In this document: positions 24,284-30,517 of the stretch, one piece after another
How positions within the stretch are numbered: position 1 is the first letter of the stretch
Layout: each line of letters opens with the position of its first letter
Origin: an uncultured Candidatus Poseidoniales archaeon
GTDB lineage: Archaea; Thermoplasmatota; Poseidoniia; Poseidoniales; Thalassarchaeaceae
NCBI GenBank assembly: GCA_902601345.1
Contig: CACKMK010000002.1
Span: forward strand, 107,571-147,699
Direction of reading: 5' to 3'
Length of the DNA: 40,129 nt
Notes under the pieces: generated by a model
The model's input: only the letters and a program-made list of their open reading frames with translations
Database searches by the model: none
Told to the model about the DNA's origin: nothing
Made by a program: the position numbers and the translations under genes

Positions 24284-24700
24284 CTATTCCTCTTCATCCG
24301 AAATTCTCTGGCCCGATGGTAAAATCATGAGCGCGATTAGAAGTATCGGGACTAGTAAGAAGATGGTTCCAAGGGCGCCTCCTAGTGTTCCTTCTGGACG
24401 TGGTATCATCGGCTCGATCAGGATGCCGATGATGAACATCGCCAACATCAATGCAGTGATTGGAAGTTTTGCTCTGGGTTGCTTCATGCCAGTGCCAGAC
24501 TTGTTCGCCATCAGGACCATCAGAGACGCGACAAGAACCATCATTGGGATCGTCATTAGAAGGATTTCTCCTTGGGGCCCTCTACCCTCCTCGAGTGAGT
24601 TCTCCATCGATATGAGGCTGCGAAGAGAAATCGCAAGAATCACCACGGCTAGGCCTACGATGAATGGCATCAGTCGATCTCTTTCGGCCTCTGAAGTCAA
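24284..24700 (-). CDS. Four-helix membrane protein, unknown function
   Basis: The 138-residue protein has four hydrophobic segments (about 12-32, 46-64, 77-95 and 108-128) with basic or charged linkers and a short acidic C-terminus. Its TTG start overlaps the TGA stop of the upstream membrane-anchored regulator (TTGA). The strong ribosome-binding site AGGAGGTG, five bases before the TTG, supports this start over an ATG at 24670. I do not recognise the family. Its coupling to a membrane-bound winged-helix protein suggests that the pair senses something at the membrane, which is inference. Confidence 0.7.
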   Translation of the reverse strand: MTSEAERDRLMPFIVGLAVVILAISLRSLISMENSLEEGRGPQGEILLMTIPMMVLVASLMVLMANKSGTGMKQPRAKLPITALMLAMFIIGILIEPMIPRPEGTLGGALGTIFLLVPILLIALMILPSGQRISDEEE

Positions 24701-25173
24701 ATTTCCACCTCCTTTAGCTCTACTCTCTTCCCCATTCCGTCCCTAATCCTCCTAATGTGACCTTCTGCCTCCATGCGAGATAGCAGCCTGCTAGCCTTCG
24801 AATTCGTGAATCCCGTATCGCGAACCAGTTCTGCCTGCCACATCGAGTTGCCTTTTGAGGACAGGATGTCAACCACCTTCTGCTGATCCTCTGAAAGCAT
24901 GGGACTACTAGTTTCGCGGATCCTCCTCTCTCGTTCAGGCTTTCTTCTGGGGTCATTGAGCCACATAAGGGAGACACCGATGATAACACCGATGCTAGTC
25001 AGGAATAGAGAATAAATCACGTATGAGGCCAGGTATCCTGATGAGTCAGTATCGAATGTGAATGGAGCGGCAATGAGCAGTAGGAGCATGAAGCCGCCTA
25101 GAGACAGTGTGATTCTGGCGACCCTATCCATAGAGCCTGCGATTTCTCCCCCGGTGGCTTTGCTCATAGACAT
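24697..25173 (-). CDS. Membrane-anchored winged-helix regulator
   Basis: The 158-residue protein has two hydrophobic helices (about 21-41 and 47-72) and then a basic linker (DPRRKPERERRIRE). A winged helix-turn-helix domain follows (about 90-158): LSEDQQKVVDILSSKGNSMWQAELV, a recognition helix FTNSKASRLLSRMEAEGHI, and the wing RRIRDGMGKRVEL. This MarR/DUF7343-like domain at the C-terminus of a membrane anchor is common in archaea and indicates a membrane-bound transcription factor. It overlaps the start of a four-helix membrane protein. Targets and signal are not known. Confidence 0.8.
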   Translation of the reverse strand: MSMSKATGGEIAGSMDRVARITLSLGGFMLLLLIAAPFTFDTDSSGYLASYVIYSLFLTSIGVIIGVSLMWLNDPRRKPERERRIRETSSPMLSEDQQKVVDILSSKGNSMWQAELVRDTGFTNSKASRLLSRMEAEGHIRRIRDGMGKRVELKEVEI

Positions 25174-25230
25174 CCTGAGCTAGGCACAGATGTGAATGTT
25201 GGCGCGTCCGTTCAGTTCAGTTAGTTCTGG

Positions 25231-26331
25231 TCACTCTGTATGGCAATACTGCCTGTCCTCGTACCACGTTCCACCGTTAGCCTCGCAGTCCTCTTGGTTA
25301 TCGGAGGTCTCCTGCCCTTCGTCGCCTCTGTCATCCTCGCGGTCATCGGTCCATTCGCAGTAGAATACCCCTTCACCGCGATCAGCCGCCTCTGTCCACA
25401 CTCCCATCCTGGATTCACACATCTCCTGAGTAATCTCTACTTGAGGAGGTGCTGGAATGGGCTGGCCTCGATCCTCGCACCTGTCTAGCATCTTGCAGAA
25501 AACGCCTCCGATTCTGTCTCGGAATCCCTTCCTCCTGTCATGATCGCGGTCGCACCTCTGGTCATCTGAGCAGTCACTGTGGTGGTTCTCTCTAGAAGTC
25601 ATGTGCTCCAGTACAGTCCCTAGAGTCTCTTGATCAGCCGAGCAGTCTTGGCTGGAGATGCAGAAGGATATTGCTTGCTGGGCCGCTCTCAGCTGGATTG
25701 ACTTCTCCTCGGAAAACTCCATTCTCTTCTCCTCGTCCCAGTCCTTCCTCTCGTCCCAGTCCTTGTATTCATCGGCGAAGGCACAATACTCACCCTTTCG
25801 ATCGTCGTTAGTCCAAGTTCCGCCCTTTTCCTCGCATTCTTCCTGGGTTCCGTCCTCGAAGTCTTCCTTGTCGACTAAGGAGTCTTCGCCGTCCAGTTTG
25901 GCCTGCATACCATCCACAGCCGAGGATAGTTTGCCGATCATCTCGGAAAGTGATTCGGCATCTGCTGTGCAATCCGCGTTATCTTGACAGAATTGGAAGG
26001 CTACGATTAGGTTGGAATCGATCTGTATCCTCTTCTCGAGGTGCTCGGCCCTGTCCTCCATCCTATCGTCCATACGACTCTTCATCGCCTTCCTGATGTG
26101 CTTACCAAATGGCTTGTTTTCCGTTTCCTTGGCCTCCCATGTGTCCTCCCCGGTCACATCATCTACTGCTCCCTCGAAAGGGTCCTCCTCCGCGTACACA
26201 GGCGAAGCGTAGTCCTCTAGGGTTGCTGAGACTGATGCCCCGGCCAGCAGGGATACCATTGCGAGTGTGATTACTCCAATCGTGGCTCTGCTTCTGTTCT
26301 GCTCCGTTCTGACGCTTCTCTTTGGGTTCAT
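25231..26331 (-). CDS. Secreted charge-rich protein with two kinds of Cys repeat
   Basis: The 366-residue protein has a signal sequence (ATIGVITLAMVSLLAGASVSA) after a basic N-terminus and is then extremely rich in Asp, Glu, Lys and Arg. Two repeat types are visible. FCxxxxDCxADxExL occurs at about 114-128 and 223-237, each in a predicted helix. C-E-x-x-G/M-G-x-W...YC occurs three times, at about 166-183, 305-325 and 349-363. Cys are paired, suggesting disulfides outside the cell. A segment KDWDERKDWDEEK is a short direct repeat. No family is recognised. It is divergent from a membrane-anchored cupredoxin gene. Metal or charge-based binding at the surface is a possibility only. Confidence 0.75.
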   Translation of the reverse strand: MNPKRSVRTEQNRSRATIGVITLAMVSLLAGASVSATLEDYASPVYAEEDPFEGAVDDVTGEDTWEAKETENKPFGKHIRKAMKSRMDDRMEDRAEHLEKRIQIDSNLIVAFQFCQDNADCTADAESLSEMIGKLSSAVDGMQAKLDGEDSLVDKEDFEDGTQEECEEKGGTWTNDDRKGEYCAFADEYKDWDERKDWDEEKRMEFSEEKSIQLRAAQQAISFCISSQDCSADQETLGTVLEHMTSRENHHSDCSDDQRCDRDHDRRKGFRDRIGGVFCKMLDRCEDRGQPIPAPPQVEITQEMCESRMGVWTEAADRGEGVFYCEWTDDREDDRGDEGQETSDNQEDCEANGGTWYEDRQYCHTE

Positions 26332-26420
26332 CCTTCTTCACCTTAACAATTCACTAGTTGCAATACCATATCATAATCTGCAGCAAATGCTCGTTATTTC
26401 ATGCAAAAAGCCGCAAAAGG

Positions 26421-26428
26421 TGTATACC
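26421..26428 (+). promoter_or_regulatory. Weak TATA-like box upstream of the cupredoxin gene
   Basis: TGTATACC lies about 26 bases before the ATG at 26450, the spacing of a leaderless archaeal promoter. The match to a TATA box is short, so this is a suggestion. The 118-base gap 26332-26449 is shared with the divergent Cys-repeat gene. Confidence 0.35.
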
Positions 26429-26449
26429 AAATTCGCCCTGATTGGTTCG

Positions 26450-26998
26450 ATGAGGCGTATCCTATTGGTTGTAGTTTTTCTACTCGGAGCTATAGTTCCC
26501 GGGTCCCTCATGGAAGTCTCAACATCCGAAGAGGTCGTGGTAACAGTGGATAGCACGAATCTGAGGTTCTCTCCTTCATCAGTCACCATTACTGAGGGCG
26601 ACTCTGTGAGGTTTTTCTGGAGTGGCGAGCTACTCGCACATAACGCAGTTGCCGAGGACGGTTTGTTTGATTCGGGTGATACCTCCAGGAACGTGGACTA
26701 TACATTCACGTTCGAAGCGGGAACAAACGGGACGCACCAGTATGTTTGCGAGCCGCATGAGAGCGTAGGGATGGTAGGGACGGTTATCGTGGAGCCCATG
26801 CAAGAGCCGGTTTCTCCAGAGCCAGTCAATGATACGAGCGATCCCGCTCTATCAGAATCAGGGGAGTCATGGATACCCTTCTTCGGGTTGGAGATAGTGG
26901 TCCTTGTAATGGTGGCCGCGCTTATCTTCCAGTTGGGTAGGGCACAGGGCATCGGAGACGTTCGTCTATTCAGGGAACTTGAACGGGAAGAGGAATAG
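26450..26998 (+). CDS. Membrane-anchored type 1 copper protein (plastocyanin-like)
   Basis: The 182-residue protein has a signal sequence (RRILLVVVFLLGAIVPGS) and a cupredoxin domain (about 28-115). A C-terminal membrane helix (about 143-162) follows a Pro/Glu-rich linker. Copper ligands are all present: His64 in LLAHNAV, Cys100 and His103 in YVCEPH, and Met108 in VGMVG. This is the order and spacing of plastocyanin and halocyanin, which carry electrons outside the membrane to terminal oxidases or other acceptors. The frame extends upstream to 26267, but ATG at 26450 gives a clean signal peptide and fits a TATA-like box 26 bases upstream. It is convergent with a DUF805 gene. Confidence 0.88.
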   Translation: MRRILLVVVFLLGAIVPGSLMEVSTSEEVVVTVDSTNLRFSPSSVTITEGDSVRFFWSGELLAHNAVAEDGLFDSGDTSRNVDYTFTFEAGTNGTHQYVCEPHESVGMVGTVIVEPMQEPVSPEPVNDTSDPALSESGESWIPFFGLEIVVLVMVAALIFQLGRAQGIGDVRLFRELEREEE

Positions 26999-27008
26999 AA
27001 AGTCTAAC

Positions 27009-27482
27009 TCATTCCATCAAGTTCGTAGGAACCGGCCCATATGCGTTAGCATGTGCGTGTCCGTCCTCGATCATCCAAACTAACCAGAGTATGAATCCAA
27101 TGCACGGAATGAGGAGTATTAGTAGCATCCAACCGCTCTTACCAGTATCGTGAAGTCTCCTAACGTTGACGGACAGGGTAGGGATCAAGAGTGCGAAAAG
27201 ACTGGCGAACGCGACCAAGGCAAATAGTAATCCAAGGCTCTCGTTGAGGGTTCCAAGAGCGATTCCACCTACAATTCCAATAATCTGTAAGGCCATAGAT
27301 ATCACAGCTATGCCCAGATATGACCACCAATATTCCGATCTCGATGCCCTCCCTGAAAAAGTAGAATACTTGTCCCTAAATACTGTCGTTAGTGCATCCA
27401 TGAACCCCATCATCTGCTGTGGTCGAGGGCTGAATTCTGGCGTTCCTAGTAGCTGAGGCACGGGTTGTCCATCTTGTTCCAT
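27009..27482 (-). CDS. DUF805 family membrane protein
   Basis: The 157-residue protein shows the DUF805 pattern: FSGRASRSEYWWSYL (about 42-56), about four membrane helices, and VNVRRLHDTGKSGWMLLILLIPCIGFILWLVWM (about 105-137), where the RRLHDTGxSGW motif is diagnostic. The N-terminal 30 residues before the domain are polar and rich in Gln and Pro. DUF805 proteins are small inner-membrane proteins of unknown function. The gene is in a convergent pair with the cupredoxin gene (10 bases apart) and is 40 bases downstream of nothing on its own strand except the start of its gap to 27522. Confidence 0.88.
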   Translation of the reverse strand: MEQDGQPVPQLLGTPEFSPRPQQMMGFMDALTTVFRDKYSTFSGRASRSEYWWSYLGIAVISMALQIIGIVGGIALGTLNESLGLLFALVAFASLFALLIPTLSVNVRRLHDTGKSGWMLLILLIPCIGFILWLVWMIEDGHAHANAYGPVPTNLME

Positions 27483-27521
27483 GCCGGACTTTTGACCTGA
27501 TGGGAATTAACTCTTGTTACG

Positions 27522-28778
27522 TCACACCGCGGAAAGACAGTTTTCGAGTTTGGAAAGCGTTCTGTCCACGTCGTCATGGTTTAGGACCATTGGTGGCTTT
27601 ATTTTGATAACATTGTGAAGGGGGCCATCCGTGCTCAGAAGCACTCCCTGATCTCGCATCGAATCTACTAATGCGGAGGCCTCTGCAGCTGCCGGTTCGA
27701 GCGTACTTCTGTCCGTCACCATCTCGACTCCAATGAAGAGTCCCCGGCCACGGACGTCGCCAATCAGCTCGTGCTCCTGCATCAGAGAATTCAAACCATC
27801 CTTGAAGCGTTCTCCTAGGATACGGGCTCGATTCATCAGGTCCTCTTTCTCAATGACGTCCATCACTGCCATTCCAATAGCACAGGAGACTGGGTTCCCG
27901 CCGAACGTGCTGAAGAACTCCATGTCCCCGAACGAAGAGGCGATTTCCGGTGTCGTGAAGACCGCTGCCATGGGGTGCCCATTTCCGATCGGCTTACCCA
28001 TCACCACGATGTCTGGGATTACACCGCCCTGCTGGAAAGCCCACATGTGCGTCCCCACTCTACCGAACCCTACTTGCACCTCGTCTGCAATCAGCAGCCC
28101 CCCTTGGTTCCTGACTGCCGAGGCGACCTCTGAGAAGTAGTGCGGAGGTAGGGGTATCTGCCCCGCACAGGATAGCATGGACTCTATCAGAAGACCTGCC
28201 AATGGGCCCGCGTGTTTCATTGCCTCCCTAGCCTCTGCCGAGTAGTCAATACCGGGGCGACGGTATGTGTCGGGGATGGGAAACACATGCACCCATTCCT
28301 CTGGCGAGCCTCTGCCCCCAGGCCCTCGAAACTTGTATGGACTCAGATCGATCAACATTCCCGTGTGACCGTGGTAAGCACCCTCAATCACAGCCATGTC
28401 GTGATTTCCTGTGAATGATCGTGCCAGCCTGACCGCGAGTTCATTGGCTTCAGAACCTGAGTTTACCAAGAATCCCACGGCCAAGGACTCGGGCAGGGTA
28501 GAGGTTAGTCGGCCCAAATACTCGGTTAGTTCCTCGTAAACGTACCTGCTGTTTGTGTTCAAAATGGCCATCTGTCTCTGTCCGGCTTCAACAACATGGG
28601 GGTTACAGTGACCTACATGGGAGACATTGTTCACGAGATCCAGATACTTGATACCATCCGAGGCGTGTAGGTACTGCATCTCTCCCCTCACTATGTGTAG
28701 GGGCTTCCCATGCGCAATTGAGAGGGCTTCGCTGATGTGCCGATTCCTCGCTTCTAGGAGATTTCTCAGTTCCTCCAT
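27522..28778 (-). CDS. Class III aminotransferase-fold PLP enzyme (AGXT2/ETNPPL-like)
   Basis: The product is 418 residues from the ATG at 28778, chosen because AGGTG lies five bases before it; an ATG at 28820 adds 14 residues without such a site. Landmarks: IVRGEMQYLHASDG and DLVNNVSHVGHCNP (N-terminal), NSGSEANELA (phosphate loop), GAYHGHTGMLIDLSPYKF, LLIADEVQVGFGR (Asp to the pyridine ring), and VVMGKPIGNGHPMAAV with the Schiff-base Lys (about 262). The AYHGH...SPYKF and HVFPIPDTYR stretches resemble AGXT2-like and ethanolamine-phosphate phospho-lyase enzymes more than ornithine or GABA transaminases. It is divergent from a dimethylargininase-like gene. Exact substrate undetermined. Confidence 0.85.
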   Translation of the reverse strand: MEELRNLLEARNRHISEALSIAHGKPLHIVRGEMQYLHASDGIKYLDLVNNVSHVGHCNPHVVEAGQRQMAILNTNSRYVYEELTEYLGRLTSTLPESLAVGFLVNSGSEANELAVRLARSFTGNHDMAVIEGAYHGHTGMLIDLSPYKFRGPGGRGSPEEWVHVFPIPDTYRRPGIDYSAEAREAMKHAGPLAGLLIESMLSCAGQIPLPPHYFSEVASAVRNQGGLLIADEVQVGFGRVGTHMWAFQQGGVIPDIVVMGKPIGNGHPMAAVFTTPEIASSFGDMEFFSTFGGNPVSCAIGMAVMDVIEKEDLMNRARILGERFKDGLNSLMQEHELIGDVRGRGLFIGVEMVTDRSTLEPAAAEASALVDSMRDQGVLLSTDGPLHNVIKIKPPMVLNHDDVDRTLSKLENCLSAV

Positions 28779-28904
28779 AATGACACCTGCGACAGTCAAC
28801 CCACTCCCGTCTCCGTCCATAATGGATGGGTCAGAGACTTCCGGAATCAGGAAAACTGGTTCCGTTCTCCTAATCGTTATCAATGGCTGTGCAGAGGGGG
28901 GTTC

Positions 28905-29696
28905 GTGCCGGGAACGTTTGACAGAACAAGAGGTCGGGCTCTGACCAGAGAAGTCTCTCCAAGTTACGCGGAAGCCGTCTCCAGCTACCTCGGTACTAGA
29001 GTACCAGACTATGAGGCTGCCAGACGCGCGCAAGAGGTTTATTTCGCAGCACTTAGGGCACATGGCACCGAGGTCATCACCCTACCTACGTTGGAAGATT
29101 ACCCAGACTGCTGCTTCGTAGAGGATGCGGCAGTGATTCTGGATGACGTAGCCATGATACCAAATCTTGGCCATCCTAGCAGAGATGGGGAGAAGGAGTC
29201 GGTGGCAGAACGTCTTGCAGATGATTTTGAAGTTATCAGGATGCCTGATGGGGCGACTCTAGACGGTGGAGACGTCGTCTTCTACGACGATCGTTTTCTC
29301 GTTGGTATTTCTACCAGAACCAACAGGCAGGGTGCCGACTTTCTAGCTAAGTATGCCAAGGGTGCGGGTATTGATGTTCAGTTGTTCGATGTCCCGAAGA
29401 GCACTTTGCACCTAACAACGGTCTGCTCAAGTCCGAGGTCAGGCACCATGATTGCTGCGATGGGGCATCTGAAGGAGAGCGATCTTTCCTTCGCTGAAGA
29501 GGTCATCTGGATTCCCGAGGAGGAGGGGTACGCAGCCAACACCATCGCATATGGCGATCGGATAATCATGGCAGAGGGCTACAAAAAAGCGAGGCACTTG
29601 TTGATGGATGCGGGCTTCTCAATTACCTCGATTGAAATGACCGAGTTCAGGGAGGTCGATGCGAGTCTGACCTGTCTCTCGGTATTCATCGGATAG
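28905..29696 (+). CDS. Dimethylargininase-like amidinohydrolase (DDAH family)
   Basis: The 263-residue protein starts with GTG at 28905. It matches DDAH: FVEDAAVI (about 71-78), ATLDGGDVVF (about 117-126), GISTRTNRQG, catalytic His169 in LHLTTVC, IPEEEGYAANTIAYGDRIIMAEGY, and the nucleophile Cys257 in LTCLSVF. DDAH hydrolyses methylated arginine to citrulline and methylamines. The usual Asp-Gly-Gly before the Cys strand reads Asp-Ala-Ser. Related arginine-modifying enzymes share most of these motifs, so the substrate is not certain. The neighbouring class III aminotransferase recalls AGXT2, which transaminates asymmetric dimethylarginine in mammals. Confidence 0.83.
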   Translation: MPGTFDRTRGRALTREVSPSYAEAVSSYLGTRVPDYEAARRAQEVYFAALRAHGTEVITLPTLEDYPDCCFVEDAAVILDDVAMIPNLGHPSRDGEKESVAERLADDFEVIRMPDGATLDGGDVVFYDDRFLVGISTRTNRQGADFLAKYAKGAGIDVQLFDVPKSTLHLTTVCSSPRSGTMIAAMGHLKESDLSFAEEVIWIPEEEGYAANTIAYGDRIIMAEGYKKARHLLMDAGFSITSIEMTEFREVDASLTCLSVFIG

Positions 29697-29725
29697 TTTG
29701 TTAGCAACTACAGCCTCGGTGAGTC

Positions 29726-30436
29726 ATGCACGTCGCAGCGAAAGTGACTCTCGGAATCGGGGTAGGAATGCTCGCGTTGGGAATCCTTCTCGGGGTGCTG
29801 GGTGCCAGAGGGGTTGGTTCGGCAACAGATTGGTCGGTTGAAGAAGAAGCGGTCTGGTCCGGAAGCACTGGAGTCCACGACCACACCGATGCACGAGATG
29901 GAGTGCTCTACATCTTCGTTAGCGATGAAGTTAGGTGCGACGAATTTACCCTTAATGTGAGTGTGATCGAAGGAGATAGTGATGAGAAGGTTTGGTACAC
30001 CGCAGATTGGTGCACTGAAGACGGAAGACTGCCAATAGGGTATGAAGATGACCCAGATGGTTGGCTGCATATGGGGGCCGTGCGGGGCCTTGAAAGCGGC
30101 GGGTCTTACGAGTTTGTTTCAGAGGACAATCTTATTGCGGTTCCGGAGGGAGTCATCATCGATCTAATTGAGAGTGTAATGGGGGGCATCTTTGGAGCGC
30201 TAGGCGGAGGATCGTGTGCTTGCTGCGGACTACTGATACTGCTTCTCGGACTCATCCTGGCATTTACAATGAAGGAGGAGGTTCCAACAAGTTACAAGGT
30301 AGACGCGGAGGGTAAGATTATCCTCGACCATTCCGGAACCGGGGGCAGCGCGGAATCCATGCAGAACTCGGATGGTCCTGATGGGCCTGGAGTAGGGTCG
30401 TCGGAAGACACGGATGCTTGGTACAAGGAGAACTAG
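29726..30436 (+). CDS. Two-helix membrane protein with an external Cys-containing domain
   Basis: The 236-residue protein has an N-terminal helix (about 5-29), an acidic external domain (about 30-155) with paired Cys (VRCDEFTLN and TADWCTED), and a second helix (about 163-182) preceded by GGGSCACCGLL. A flexible Gly/Ser/Asp-rich cytoplasmic tail follows. I do not recognise a family. Similar short-domain two-helix proteins are frequent in marine archaea. It lies 29 bases after the DDAH-like gene and 75 bases before the 1035-residue protein on the same strand. ATG at 29726 is the only sensible start. Confidence 0.65.
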   Translation: MHVAAKVTLGIGVGMLALGILLGVLGARGVGSATDWSVEEEAVWSGSTGVHDHTDARDGVLYIFVSDEVRCDEFTLNVSVIEGDSDEKVWYTADWCTEDGRLPIGYEDDPDGWLHMGAVRGLESGGSYEFVSEDNLIAVPEGVIIDLIESVMGGIFGALGGGSCACCGLLILLLGLILAFTMKEEVPTSYKVDAEGKIILDHSGTGGSAESMQNSDGPDGPGVGSSEDTDAWYKEN

Positions 30437-30486
30437 AATGGAGAGAGTTTGGTGTCAATCCTGATACCCCTCACCGAATCCATTAA

Positions 30487-30517
30487 CAATGACTCGTAGA
30501 GTCATTGCGCAATGACT
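30487..30517 (+). promoter_or_regulatory. Overlapping palindromes spanning a start codon (candidate operator or leader hairpin)
   Basis: CAATGACTC-GTA-GAGTCATTG (30487-30507) is a perfect 9-base inverted repeat. Its right arm is reused in a second, perfect 18-base palindrome AGTCATTGC-GCAATGACT (30500-30517) that covers the ATG at 30512. The unit CAATGACT therefore appears three times in alternating orientation. This could be an operator for a dimeric repressor or an RNA hairpin around the initiation codon. Confidence 0.6.
30489..30515 (+). other. Upstream ORF of eight codons overlapping the next start codon
   Basis: ATG at 30489 opens MTRRVIAQ and stops at TGA 30513-30515, which overlaps the ATG (30512-30514) of the 1035-residue gene as ATGA. 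This geometry is typical of translational coupling. The uORF lies inside the palindromic array and might be a leader peptide or chance. Confidence 0.4.

Noticed and set aside
24228-24746. Plus-strand ORF of 172 codons
   Set aside because: It is antisense to the four-helix membrane protein, which has a strong ribosome-binding site and overlap with the regulator gene.
25710-25760. Repeats in the Cys-rich gene as a possible CRISPR or satellite array
   Set aside because: They are codon-level repeats in one protein (KDWDE units) without regular spacers.
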